Source of the DNA: Vibrio celticus
GTDB taxonomy: Bacteria; Pseudomonadota; Gammaproteobacteria; Enterobacterales; Vibrionaceae
Assembly (NCBI RefSeq): GCF_024347335.1
Contig: NZ_AP025463.1
Span: 1,116,001-1,180,000, forward strand
Reading direction: 5' to 3'
DNA: 64,000 nucleotides
Part shown: piece after piece, positions 52,156 through 60,688 of the stretch
Numbering within the stretch: the stretch's first letter is position 1
How the letters are laid out: each line of letters starts with the position of its first letter
Made by a program: the position numbers and the translations under genes
Notes under the pieces: generated by a model
Told to the model about the DNA's origin: nothing
What the model saw: only the letters and a program-made list of their open reading frames with translations
Databases searched by the model: none

Positions 52156-53331
52156 ATGTTAGAGTTACTGTTCTTACTTTTGCCCATCGCAGCCGCATAT
52201 GGCTGGTATATGGGTAATCGTAATGCTCAGCAAGAAAAACAAAAGCAATCACACCAGATCTCCCGTCAATACGTGACGGGTTTGAACCTATTACTGTCAG
52301 ATCAATCTGACAAAGCGGTTGATCACTTCATTGAGCTGCTTCAAGTAGACAATGAAACCATCGATACTCACTTGGCTTTGGGCAACTTGTTCCGCTCAAG
52401 AGGCGAAGTCGACCGCGCTATTCGTATTCACCAAAATCTCATCTCTCGTTCGGGGCTTACCCTCGATCAGAAAAACCTCGCACTGCAACAATTAGCCAAA
52501 GACTATATGGTCTCTGGTTTCCTTGATCGCGCTGAAAAAATCTTTGAACAACTTGTAGAAGAACCTGACCATAAAGAGGGCGCTTTACAGCAGTTGGTGG
52601 CTATTTATCAGCAGACCCGTGAGTGGAACAAGGCTATCCATTACGGAAATATCTTAGTTAAGCTCGGCAAGAAAAAAATGAAGATGCGTGCGACCGTTGC
52701 GCATTTCTGGTGTGAGCTTGCGATGCAAGAACAAGCCGATGGTAATCGTTCTAAAGCGCTTCAGCATTTTAAGAAGGCGCTTTCTGAAGACCCTAAATGT
52801 GTTCGCGCAAGTATCGCACTAGGGAAGTTCCACTTAGCGAACGAAGATTACCAAAAGACAATTGATTGTCTTGAATCGGTACTTGAACAAGATATCGATT
52901 TTATCAGTGAGGTGTTGCCAACCCTTGCTGAGTGTTACCACAAGCTTGGACAAGAAGCTCAATTGGTCGAGTTCCTCAAAGCGTGTATTCAGAAGAAAGC
53001 CGGTGTATCTGCCGAACTGATGCTGGCGCAATTGGTTGCTCACCATGAAGATGTAGGCTCAGCTCAAGAGCTACTGACAAAGCAGCTTGTTAAAAACCCA
53101 ACTATGAAAGGTTTTTATCGATTAATCGATTACCACCTAGCGGAAGCAGAAGAAGGCCGAGCAAAAGACAGCTTAACCACACTTCAATCTATGGTTGGTG
53201 AACAGCTTAAGGTTAAGCCTCATTACCGTTGTCGTCAGTGTGGTTTCTCGACACACTCTTTGTATTGGCACTGCCCTTCATGTAAAGGGTGGGGGACGAT
53301 CAAGCCTATTCGTGGGCTTGATGGTGAATAG
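52156..53331 (+). CDS. lapB: Lipopolysaccharide assembly protein LapB
   Basis: A membrane-anchored TPR protein of 391 residues that in E. coli directs FtsH to degrade LpxC and so balances LPS synthesis. The N-terminal helix MLELLFLLLPIAAAYGWYMG is followed by about nine TPR units and a C-terminal rubredoxin-like metal site (CRQCGFSTHSLYWHCPSC). The end GWGTIKPIRGLDGE is diagnostic. ATG 52156 matches the E. coli start; the preceding TTG is not used. Confidence 0.97.
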   Translation: MLELLFLLLPIAAAYGWYMGNRNAQQEKQKQSHQISRQYVTGLNLLLSDQSDKAVDHFIELLQVDNETIDTHLALGNLFRSRGEVDRAIRIHQNLISRSGLTLDQKNLALQQLAKDYMVSGFLDRAEKIFEQLVEEPDHKEGALQQLVAIYQQTREWNKAIHYGNILVKLGKKKMKMRATVAHFWCELAMQEQADGNRSKALQHFKKALSEDPKCVRASIALGKFHLANEDYQKTIDCLESVLEQDIDFISEVLPTLAECYHKLGQEAQLVEFLKACIQKKAGVSAELMLAQLVAHHEDVGSAQELLTKQLVKNPTMKGFYRLIDYHLAEAEEGRAKDSLTTLQSMVGEQLKVKPHYRCRQCGFSTHSLYWHCPSCKGWGTIKPIRGLDGE

Positions 53332-53363
53332 ATTTGTGGTCACTTTAAGACCAAATTATTAAT

Positions 53364-53386
53364 TGCAGCTTTCGGGCTGCATTTTT
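53364..53386 (+). terminator. Terminator after lapB
   Basis: TGCAGC and GCTGCA pair across six bases, followed by TTTTT. The stem is short. Confidence 0.65.
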
Positions 53387-53455
53387 ATGACTGTTATTTA
53401 TCACCAGCTTAGGTGATTAGAAATTTTTAGAAAGTTAACTGCGTTAGGAGATGAA

Positions 53456-54151
53456 ATGAACGACCAAAAAATCATTGTAGCCTTGGATTATGATAATCAA
53501 GCGGATGCGTTAGCCTTTGTCGATCGAATTGACCCAGCATCTTGCCGCCTAAAAGTGGGCAAAGAGATGTTTACCCTGTTTGGCCCTGAATTTGTTCGTG
53601 AATTACATAAGCGTGGTTTCTCAGTATTTTTAGACCTTAAATTCCACGACATCCCGAACACATGTTCAAAAGCAGTCCGTGCTGCCGCTGAACTGGGTGT
53701 TTGGATGGTGAACGTACACGCAAGTGGCGGTGAGCGTATGATGACGGCTTCTCGCGAAATCTTAGAACCTTATGGCAAAGATCGTCCACTGTTAATCGGT
53801 GTAACGGTACTCACCAGTATGGAGCAATCTGACTTAGCGGGTATCGGTCTGGATCTTGAACCACAACAACAAGTGATGCGCTTGGCTTCTCTAACGAAAA
53901 ACTCTGGCTTAGACGGTGTTGTATGTTCTGCACAAGAGGCTTCTTTGCTTAAAGGTGCACTTGGTCAAGAGTTCAAGCTAGTTACTCCAGGTATTCGTCC
54001 TGTCGGCGCAGATGTGGGTGACCAGAAGCGCATCATGACGCCTTCTAAAGCGATTGAATCAGGTTCAGACTACCTTGTTATTGGTCGTCCGATTACGCAA
54101 GCGATAGACCCTGCTGCTGTACTTGCAGAGATCAACGGTACGCTTGCTTAA
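53456..54151 (+). CDS. pyrF: Orotidine 5'-phosphate decarboxylase
   Basis: Makes UMP by decarboxylating OMP in the last step of pyrimidine synthesis. The 231-residue TIM barrel holds the catalytic DLKFHDIPNT at about 60-69, and the phosphate-binding end VTPGIRPVG plus YLVIGRPITQA. TTAGGAG precedes the ATG. The lapA-lapB-pyrF order is like E. coli. Confidence 0.97.
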   Translation: MNDQKIIVALDYDNQADALAFVDRIDPASCRLKVGKEMFTLFGPEFVRELHKRGFSVFLDLKFHDIPNTCSKAVRAAAELGVWMVNVHASGGERMMTASREILEPYGKDRPLLIGVTVLTSMEQSDLAGIGLDLEPQQQVMRLASLTKNSGLDGVVCSAQEASLLKGALGQEFKLVTPGIRPVGADVGDQKRIMTPSKAIESGSDYLVIGRPITQAIDPAAVLAEINGTLA

Positions 54152-54181
54152 GTCTATATTTGGATTGAGATATAAATAAAG

Positions 54182-54210
54182 AAGGCCAGCAAATTGCTGG
54201 CCTTAATTTT
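54182..54210 (+). terminator. Terminator of pyrF (shared with miaE)
   Basis: AAGGCCAGCAA pairs with TTGCTGGCCTT and is followed by AATTTTTT. It lies between the convergent pyrF and miaE genes. Confidence 0.87.
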
Positions 54211-54255
54211 TTAGTCTGGATTAGTCTAAACTGGACTGAATGTTCTGTGTGGAGC

Positions 54256-55011
54256 CTAAACCGGAGCACCACTATGGAATTTGAAGTCGCTGTCTTCTGA
54301 AGTGATAAGATCAGCTTCTACTTGAGCAAAATGCGAAATACGCTCTGAAATATCTTTCCCTGCGATCTGTTCTGCTAGCTCAAGGTAATCTTGGTAGTGG
54401 CGAGCTTCTGAACGAAGTAGAGACACGTAAAACTTCTCCATGTCTTCTTCCAAGAAAGGAGCCAATTTAGCGAAGCGCTCACAAGAGCGAGCTTCAATAA
54501 ACGCACCGATGATAAGCTTATCAACCAGAGCATCAGGCTCGTAAGTCTTAACTTGTTTGATCAAGCCCTTAGCGTAACGACCCGCCTCGATTGGCTGGTA
54601 AGTCACGCCTTTCTTCTCCATCAACTCCATGACTTGGTAGAAGTGATGCAGCTCTTCTTTGATCAGTAAAACCATCTTATCGATTAGGTCAGCACCGTAA
54701 TTACAGCCTTCTTTCGCTGTGATTTGCTTGGATACGTTGCTTTTACCACGCAGAGACTCTAAGTCTCCGATACGACGGTAAGCAAATTGCTCGTATGGCA
54801 AAATCCATTCATTCAGTTGCTTCGCGCTTTCTTTATCAACTGCGTACTTGCGGATAAGGAACAAAGCACTCTGTGCAGCCTTCAGTTCACACAGCATGTG
54901 ATCGCGTAGAATGATGTGAAGATTTTCAGGCTTTTTGGCTTCATCTATCCATGAATCTGGCGTTTCGACTTTGAGAAAAGAGTGGATTGGAGCGAGTAAT
55001 TCTTGATACAT
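54256..55011 (-). CDS. miaE: tRNA 2-methylthio-N6-isopentenyladenosine hydroxylase
   Basis: A diiron oxygenase that hydroxylates ms2i6A at position 37 of tRNAs. The 251-residue ferritin-like protein carries the iron ligands in EELHHF, EARSCERF and RSEARHY. E. coli lacks miaE, while Salmonella and vibrios keep it. It is monocistronic here, between pyrF and an unknown coiled-coil gene. Confidence 0.95.
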   Translation of the reverse strand: MYQELLAPIHSFLKVETPDSWIDEAKKPENLHIILRDHMLCELKAAQSALFLIRKYAVDKESAKQLNEWILPYEQFAYRRIGDLESLRGKSNVSKQITAKEGCNYGADLIDKMVLLIKEELHHFYQVMELMEKKGVTYQPIEAGRYAKGLIKQVKTYEPDALVDKLIIGAFIEARSCERFAKLAPFLEEDMEKFYVSLLRSEARHYQDYLELAEQIAGKDISERISHFAQVEADLITSEDSDFKFHSGAPV

Positions 55012-55097
55012 GGTCAGGGAAAGTTTGTTGATAATGCGGGGATTTTATCACAGCTCAAGAGATCTCCCTATACAGAGAAAGGAAATTCAACAGCTAC

Positions 55098-55137
55098 AAA
55101 AAAGGCCGCCTATTTAATGTAAATAAGGCGGCCTTTA
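55098..55137 (-). terminator. Terminator of coiled-coil protein gene
   Basis: AAAGGCCGCC and GGCGGCCTTT pair, extended by ATTTA/TAAAT pairs with a bulge. The minus strand continues in TTTTTT. Confidence 0.85.
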
Positions 55138-55154
55138 AGTGTTGAGTTAGACTG

Positions 55155-55919
55155 TTACCATTTCTTCTTCTGACCGAAGAGGGCATCCATATCGTCTTCA
55201 CGCTCTTTAGATTCCATCTGCTGCAAATCTTGAGCGTTTTTGTCTTGGCGTTTCTGGTCAAGCTCGTTGAGCATCTGCTGAAGCTTTTCTTTGGCTTGAT
55301 TAGAGTAGGAGTCGTTCTTAGTCGCTAAAGCATCAATACCTTTGCGTAATAGCTGAATCGCTGTTCCCGGTTGTCCGCGAGAAATCGAATCGTTTGCACG
55401 TTTGATAACATTTTCAATGTTAATACGGATTTGAATCGTTTCTAGGCGAGCATTTTCAACCACGTAAGCTTGGGTCTCGAAACGGCCTTTATTGTGCTCG
55501 TTACGTACCGTATCACGCAGGCGTTTAACTAACTTAAGCATCATGATCGCTTGCTTGTCACTGCTTGGTGAGCGGAAAGCGGTACTCTCGCCACCTTTGT
55601 AGTTCTCTTTAAGCTGAGTAATTTGTTGTTTTACGCTTTCAATGCGTTGGGCAAGCTGCTTATTTTTTGGATCGAGTTGATACATGTTTTCTAATGCATC
55701 AAGAATTCGATTGTTTAAGCATACAAGAAGATCTTGGCTAAACGGCATGTGATGAGCGTTGCCAATCAGTTCTTCTGTACCATCAATAATGGTTAGATAA
55801 CGAGAAGCTTCCTGTTTCTTCGCTGTTTCTACCTTAACTTTATATTGAAGCATGATGTTGTAGCCTAAAACTAACACCAAAAGAACGGCTACTAAGGCGA
55901 TTATTAAACCAATATTCAT
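55155..55919 (-). CDS. Membrane-anchored coiled-coil protein, unknown function
   Basis: A 254-residue protein with one N-terminal membrane helix (IGLIIALVAVLLVLVLGYNIML), then long charged helices likely to form coiled coils (roughly 85-115 and 215-250) and a highly charged tail. The sequence is conserved-looking but matches no family known to me. It is flanked by miaE and the divergent cysB gene; no functional link is evident. The topology suggests the soluble part is cytoplasmic or periplasmic, with no decisive sign. Confidence 0.75.
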   Translation of the reverse strand: MNIGLIIALVAVLLVLVLGYNIMLQYKVKVETAKKQEASRYLTIIDGTEELIGNAHHMPFSQDLLVCLNNRILDALENMYQLDPKNKQLAQRIESVKQQITQLKENYKGGESTAFRSPSSDKQAIMMLKLVKRLRDTVRNEHNKGRFETQAYVVENARLETIQIRINIENVIKRANDSISRGQPGTAIQLLRKGIDALATKNDSYSNQAKEKLQQMLNELDQKRQDKNAQDLQQMESKEREDDMDALFGQKKKW

Positions 55920-56241
55920 ATATTTGAGTCTGCTTATTATTTTCTATAGCTAACTGGAGAGCATACACGATTCCATTGTGTATCGGCACTCGTAAATTGC
56001 AATTTCTGATTATCTCTTGTTGAGCGAAATCGGCAATCAAAACTTACCAACTAATGTATGAGAATGAGGGTTGGGTTGCAAAGCGTTAGTGATATTTTTG
56101 TTTGTTAAGCTAGAAAAAATCAATTTTTCTGTCATTTTTGTGTTCGAAGCGTTATAACTATTAATTATATTACACGCGACTATAACGCTCTCTTTGCAAA
56201 TAAGTTAGCACAGAAATGAGTAAAGGATTACGAGGTTAGAT

Positions 56242-57216
56242 ATGAAGTTACAGCAACTGAAGTACATTGTTGAGGTTGTAAACCATAACCTAAATGTTTC
56301 AGCTACAGCAGAGAGTTTGTACACATCTCAGCCTGGCATTAGTAAGCAAGTTAGATTACTTGAAGACGAACTAGGTATTCAGATTTTTGAGCGTAGCGGC
56401 AAGCATCTAACGCAGGTTACCCAAGCGGGTGAAGATATTATTCGTATCTCTCAAGAGATTTTGGCACGCGTTGAAAGTATTAAAGCGGTAGCGGGTGAGC
56501 ACACTCATCCAGAGATGGGTACATTGAATATTTCAACGACTCATACTCAAGCTCGTTATGCACTGCCTGATGTGATTAAAGGTTTCACGGCGCGTTACCC
56601 TAAAGTATCGCTTCACATGCACCAAGGCACGCCAAGCCAAATGTCAGAAGCCGTCGCTAAAGGTACGGCGAATTTTGCGATTGCAACGGAAGCGCTACAC
56701 CTTTACCAAGATGCGATTATGCTGCCTTGTTACCACTGGAACCGTTCGATCGTCGTGACCAAAGATCACCCTCTGGCACAGAAGCGTAATATCACGATCG
56801 AAGATCTTGCGGCTTACTCTCTCGTGACTTATGTATTTGGTTTCACTGGCCGTTCTGAGCTTGATACCGCGTTTAACAAAGTAGGGTTAACACCGCGCGT
56901 TGTGTTTACCGCGACCGATGCAGACGTAATCAAAACCTACGTTCGTATGGGCATTGGTGTTGGTGTAATTGCAAGTATGGCGATTGACCACGAGCAAGAT
57001 ACTGATTTGGTTGCGATTGATGCGAGCCATCTATTTTGTGCGAGCACAACCAGCATTGGTTTTAGAAAAGGTACCTTCCTGCGTTCTTACATGTTTGATT
57101 TCATGGAGCGTTTTGCACCGCACTTAACTCGCCCTGTGGTTGAGCAAGCTATTTCTTTGAAATCGAATGAAGAAATAGAAGAGATGTTTAAAGATATCGA
57201 GCTGCCAGTTCGTTAA
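56242..57216 (+). CDS. cysB: CysB, LysR-type regulator of sulfur assimilation
   Basis: A 324-residue activator of cysteine biosynthesis genes responding to N-acetylserine. The start MKLQQLKYIVEVVNHNLNVSATAESLYTSQPGISKQVRLLEDELG is the CysB DNA-binding domain. The effector domain STTHTQARYALP and MGIGVGVIASMA are typical. It ends in a C-terminal charged tail. About 200 AT-rich bases upstream probably contain the autoregulated promoter. Confidence 0.97.
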   Translation: MKLQQLKYIVEVVNHNLNVSATAESLYTSQPGISKQVRLLEDELGIQIFERSGKHLTQVTQAGEDIIRISQEILARVESIKAVAGEHTHPEMGTLNISTTHTQARYALPDVIKGFTARYPKVSLHMHQGTPSQMSEAVAKGTANFAIATEALHLYQDAIMLPCYHWNRSIVVTKDHPLAQKRNITIEDLAAYSLVTYVFGFTGRSELDTAFNKVGLTPRVVFTATDADVIKTYVRMGIGVGVIASMAIDHEQDTDLVAIDASHLFCASTTSIGFRKGTFLRSYMFDFMERFAPHLTRPVVEQAISLKSNEEIEEMFKDIELPVR

Positions 57217-57244
57217 TCTCGTCGTGTAAATCTAGATTCTTATT

Positions 57245-57269
57245 CGGCCTGTATTTGCAGGCCGTTTTT
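57245..57269 (+). terminator. Terminator of cysB
   Basis: CGGCCTG, loop TATTTG, CAGGCCG, then TTTTT. Confidence 0.9.
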
Positions 57270-57356
57270 CTTTAGGGCTTTTAGTTTTCGTTTTCTTTAT
57301 CGAGCCTTTCCATTTCGACCTCTTACCCCTACAATCCACGCATCATAGGGGGAAGC

Positions 57357-58559
57357 ATGCATTCACGATTTAAAATACTCGATTCATTTTTGCTAGAGCA
57401 CCAGATTTACTGGCGTTCAGAGCCTTTTCACCTATGCCAAACTCAACAGCAGCCGTGGAAAGAGGTCAATCGTCCACTCGTTGATTGGTTAGAAAGCTTA
57501 GATAATGAAAGCATTCAAACCTTAAAAGAGCAGCCTCAGCTTTTGATTGAGGAACTGACTCGTTTCCTACCTGAATTAGAAACTGCTACCCAAAACATCC
57601 AGTTCGATAACACTGCTTTGGTTGGTTTAGACCTCCCACGTGGTACTGCTGATGGTATTCCTGGCCGAAAGCTACATCAAATTGTCGCAATGGGCGAGGC
57701 TGCATTAGGCCATCACCATGGCAAAGAGTGGCTCGAATGGTGTTCTGGTAAAGGCTTTCTTGGTCGAATCCTATCTCAGCAATCGGATCAAAAAGTCACT
57801 AGCTTTGAATGGCAGCAATCGTTATGCGAAAGCGGACAAAAGATTGCGGATGACCAGAAGTTAGCGATGAATTTTGTTCAAGGAGATGCGTTTTCAGACA
57901 AGGCCGATGACGTGTTTAACTCAAACCAACATGCAGTAGCCCTTCATGCTTGTGGCGATCTTCATGTTGAGTTAGTTAAAAAGTCAGTGTCACATGGGCT
58001 ACCCGCGGTCACGATTTCCCCTTGTTGTTATCATCTTATTCGAGACGACAACTACCAAGCGATGTCTTCTGTCTCGAAAAGATCAGCATTAACGTTAAGT
58101 AAGAGCGATTTAAGAATCCCGCTTCAAGAAACCGTCACTGGTGGTGAAAGAGTAAAAAGACATCGTCAACTAGAGATGAGCTATCGTCTAGGCTTCAGCC
58201 AACTGCTTAAGGCTGAACTTAACATTGACGAATATATTCCTGTACCGAGCATCAAAAAATCAGAGTTAGCTGAGGGTTTTGAATCCTTCTGCCGTTGGGC
58301 ATCTGAAGTGAAAGAGCTATCGCTGGGTTCCGATATCGATTTTGACTCTTATTTGGTTCAAGGCGAAGTGCTTTTCTGGGAAATGGAAAAGCTGAGTTTG
58401 GTTCAACAAGTCTTTAGAAGACCTTTAGAGATATGGCTGGCTTTAGATCGCGCTATCTATCTGCAAGAGCAAGGTTATGAAGCTTCGATTGAAGAGTTTT
58501 GCGAACGCAGCATTACGCCAAGAAATCTATTGATTCATGGGGTTAAAATCGAGCGCTAG
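57357..58559 (+). CDS. SAM-dependent methyltransferase-like protein
   Basis: A 400-residue protein with a methyltransferase core. Motif I reads WLEWCSGKGFLGRILSQ near 130, and ALHACGDLHVELV and SPCCYHLI resemble the methyltransferase-32 family. The N-terminal third and C-terminal quarter are family-specific. GGGGGAAGC precedes the ATG. The substrate is unknown. Confidence 0.82.
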   Translation: MHSRFKILDSFLLEHQIYWRSEPFHLCQTQQQPWKEVNRPLVDWLESLDNESIQTLKEQPQLLIEELTRFLPELETATQNIQFDNTALVGLDLPRGTADGIPGRKLHQIVAMGEAALGHHHGKEWLEWCSGKGFLGRILSQQSDQKVTSFEWQQSLCESGQKIADDQKLAMNFVQGDAFSDKADDVFNSNQHAVALHACGDLHVELVKKSVSHGLPAVTISPCCYHLIRDDNYQAMSSVSKRSALTLSKSDLRIPLQETVTGGERVKRHRQLEMSYRLGFSQLLKAELNIDEYIPVPSIKKSELAEGFESFCRWASEVKELSLGSDIDFDSYLVQGEVLFWEMEKLSLVQQVFRRPLEIWLALDRAIYLQEQGYEASIEEFCERSITPRNLLIHGVKIER

Positions 58560-58642
58560 TGGTAAACAGTCTATTCGTGTTTTTTCGACCTAAATCCATT
58601 AATGCAAAATAAGGCTATAAATACAAATAAAGTCAGAAATGC

Positions 58643-58681
58643 AAAAAAGCCAACGTGACATTATGTCGTACTGGCTTTTTG
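58643..58681. terminator. Bidirectional terminator between methyltransferase and ald genes
   Basis: AAAAAAGCCA and TGGCTTTTT enclose a second short dyad (GACAT/ATGTC). T runs occur on both strands between the convergent genes. Confidence 0.82.
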
Positions 58682-58749
58682 TTTAATTTGTATGAGTTAA
58701 CTGAACGCTTCAACGAGAAGGTTATTGCGTTCAGTTAGTCATTACATCA

Positions 58750-59874
58750 TTAGTTAAACATTGCGATTGCTTCTTCTGGATCTACGTATTCAAGGTCAAA
58801 GCTCTCTGCAACTTCTTTACAAGTTACTTTACCGTGAATAACGTTTAGACCTTCTAGGAAGCCTTCATCAGATAGAAGTGCTTCGCGGTAGCCCTTGTTC
58901 GCTAGCTTAACAATGTAAGGAAGTGTTGCATTGTTTAGTGCGTAAGTTGAAGTGCGAGCAACAGCGCCAGGCATGTTTGCAACACAGTAGTGAACTACGT
59001 CATCAACAATGTAAGTTGGGTCTGCGTGAGTGGTTGCGTGAGAAGTCTCAAAACAACCGCCTTGGTCGATTGCAACGTCAACAACTGCTGAACCTGGTTT
59101 CATCTTAGCGATGTGCTCTTTTGTAACCAGTTTTGGCGCTGCCGCACCAGGGATTAATACAGCACCAATCACTAGGTCTGCTTCTAGAACATGCTTCTCA
59201 ATGGCGTCTTCAGTAGAATAAACCACTTTTGCGCGACCTTGGAATTCTTCATCAAGACGACGCAATGTATCTACGTTACGGTCAAGAATTGTAACATCAG
59301 CGCGAAGGCCTACAGCCATACGTGCTGCGTTAGCACCAACAACACCGCCACCAACAACAACAACTTTTGCTGGTTCAACACCTGGAACGCCACCAAGAAG
59401 AAGACCACAACCACCGTTAGATTTCTCTAATGTTTGTGCACCTGCTTGAATAGACATGCGACCAGCGACTTCAGACATTGGTGCTAATAGTGGCAAGCGA
59501 CCCATATTATCTGTTACAGTCTCATAGGCTACGCAGACAGCTTTGCTCTTGATAAGCTCTTCAGTTTGTGGAAAATCTGGTGCAAGGTGTAAATAGGTAA
59601 ATAATATTTGCCCTTCGCGAAGCATAGCTCGCTCGACAGCTTGAGGTTCTTTAACCTTTACAATCATCTCTGCTTTCGCGAAAACGTCAGCAGCAGTAGG
59701 AAGAATGGATGCGCCTACAGCGATGTAATCATCGTCTGAAAAACCGATACCAGTACCGGCATTGGTTTCTACAAAAACTTGGTGGCCGTGTGAGATTAGT
59801 TCTCTCACGCTAGCTGGGGTCATACCAACGCGGTATTCGTGGTTCTTGATTTCCTTAGGTACGCCAATGATCAT
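58750..59874 (-). CDS. ald: Alanine dehydrogenase
   Basis: Interconverts L-alanine with pyruvate, ammonia and NADH. The 374-residue protein opens MIIGVPKEIKNHEYRVGMTPASVREL, has the substrate-binding KVKEPQ with the catalytic Lys, and the Rossmann loop VVGGGVVGANAARMA at about 173-187. The catalytic His is in FTYLHLAPDF. It is divergent from lrp, a regulator that often senses alanine or leucine, so control by Lrp is likely. Confidence 0.97.
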   Translation of the reverse strand: MIIGVPKEIKNHEYRVGMTPASVRELISHGHQVFVETNAGTGIGFSDDDYIAVGASILPTAADVFAKAEMIVKVKEPQAVERAMLREGQILFTYLHLAPDFPQTEELIKSKAVCVAYETVTDNMGRLPLLAPMSEVAGRMSIQAGAQTLEKSNGGCGLLLGGVPGVEPAKVVVVGGGVVGANAARMAVGLRADVTILDRNVDTLRRLDEEFQGRAKVVYSTEDAIEKHVLEADLVIGAVLIPGAAAPKLVTKEHIAKMKPGSAVVDVAIDQGGCFETSHATTHADPTYIVDDVVHYCVANMPGAVARTSTYALNNATLPYIVKLANKGYREALLSDEGFLEGLNVIHGKVTCKEVAESFDLEYVDPEEAIAMFN

Positions 59875-60030
59875 CCTGACTCCTCATTTTATTTTGGTTG
59901 TTTTATCTATGTGTAGGGTAATTCTGTCGAATTAATACCTAGTATAGATAGGTTCAGATAAAATTTGATACTGAATATTAAAAAGTTGTAGTATATTTTT
60001 TTGCAAGGAAGTAATAAGGTGGAATAAAAA
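59875..60030. promoter_or_regulatory. Divergent ald/lrp promoter region
   Basis: These 156 AT-rich bases carry promoters for both genes. The degenerate Lrp consensus cannot be placed with confidence by eye. Confidence 0.4.
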
Positions 60031-60525
60031 ATGGCAGACAATTATAAGAAGCCGTCCAAGGAACTAGATCGTATTGACCGCAACATTCTTAATGAGTTGC
60101 AAAAAGACGGTCGTATCTCAAACGTTGAACTCTCAAAACGAGTAGGACTTTCTCCAACTCCATGTCTTGAGCGTGTTCGTCGTTTAGAACGTCAAGGTTA
60201 CATTACTGGGTACACAGCGTTGCTGAACCCACAGTACCTTGATGCTTCACTTTTAGTGTTTGTTGAAATTACGTTGAACCGTGGTGCGCCAGATGTGTTC
60301 GAACAATTCAACACCGCTGTGCAGAAACTGGATGACATCCAAGAGTGTCATTTAGTGTCGGGTGATTTTGACTATCTTCTGAAAACACGTGTATCTGATA
60401 TGGGTGCTTACCGTAAGTTACTGGGTGATACGTTACTTCGTCTACCGGGCGTAAACGACACTCGAACTTACGTAGTAATGGAAGAAGTGAAACAAACCAA
60501 TCAACTTGTGATTAAAACTCGTTAG
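60031..60525 (+). CDS. lrp: Leucine-responsive regulatory protein
   Basis: A global regulator of amino-acid metabolism of 164 residues. The N-terminal helix-turn-helix (LDRIDRNILNELQKDGRISNVELSKRVGLSPTPCLERVRRLERQGYITGYTALLNP) is nearly identical to that of E. coli Lrp, and the C-terminal RAM ligand domain follows. It precedes ftsK as in E. coli and is divergent from ald. Confidence 0.98.
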   Translation: MADNYKKPSKELDRIDRNILNELQKDGRISNVELSKRVGLSPTPCLERVRRLERQGYITGYTALLNPQYLDASLLVFVEITLNRGAPDVFEQFNTAVQKLDDIQECHLVSGDFDYLLKTRVSDMGAYRKLLGDTLLRLPGVNDTRTYVVMEEVKQTNQLVIKTR

Positions 60526-60543
60526 TCACAATTGGTGAAATGA

Positions 60544-60572
60544 AAGAAAGCGGACATTTGTTCCGCTTTCTT
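60544..60572 (+). terminator. Hairpin after lrp
   Basis: AAGAAAGCGGA and TCCGCTTTCTT form an 11-bp stem. The following tail (GCTTTCTGG) is only partly T-rich. Confidence 0.65.
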
Positions 60573-60632
60573 GCTTTCTGGAATTGGGTTTTTCTGTTTG
60601 ATATGGTTAAATCAACAGTAGTTTCATTGAAA

Positions 60633-60652
60633 CGAGCGGCTTTGGCCGCTCG
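60633..60652 (+). other. GC-rich hairpin upstream of ftsK
   Basis: CGAGCGGC, loop TTTG, GCCGCTCG is a strong 8-bp stem 36 bases before the ftsK start. AGATGTTTTTA follows, so it may be a second lrp terminator or an ftsK leader element. Confidence 0.5.
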
Positions 60653-60688
60653 AGATGTTTTTATCCCGTTTAATTATTAAGTTGGTTT

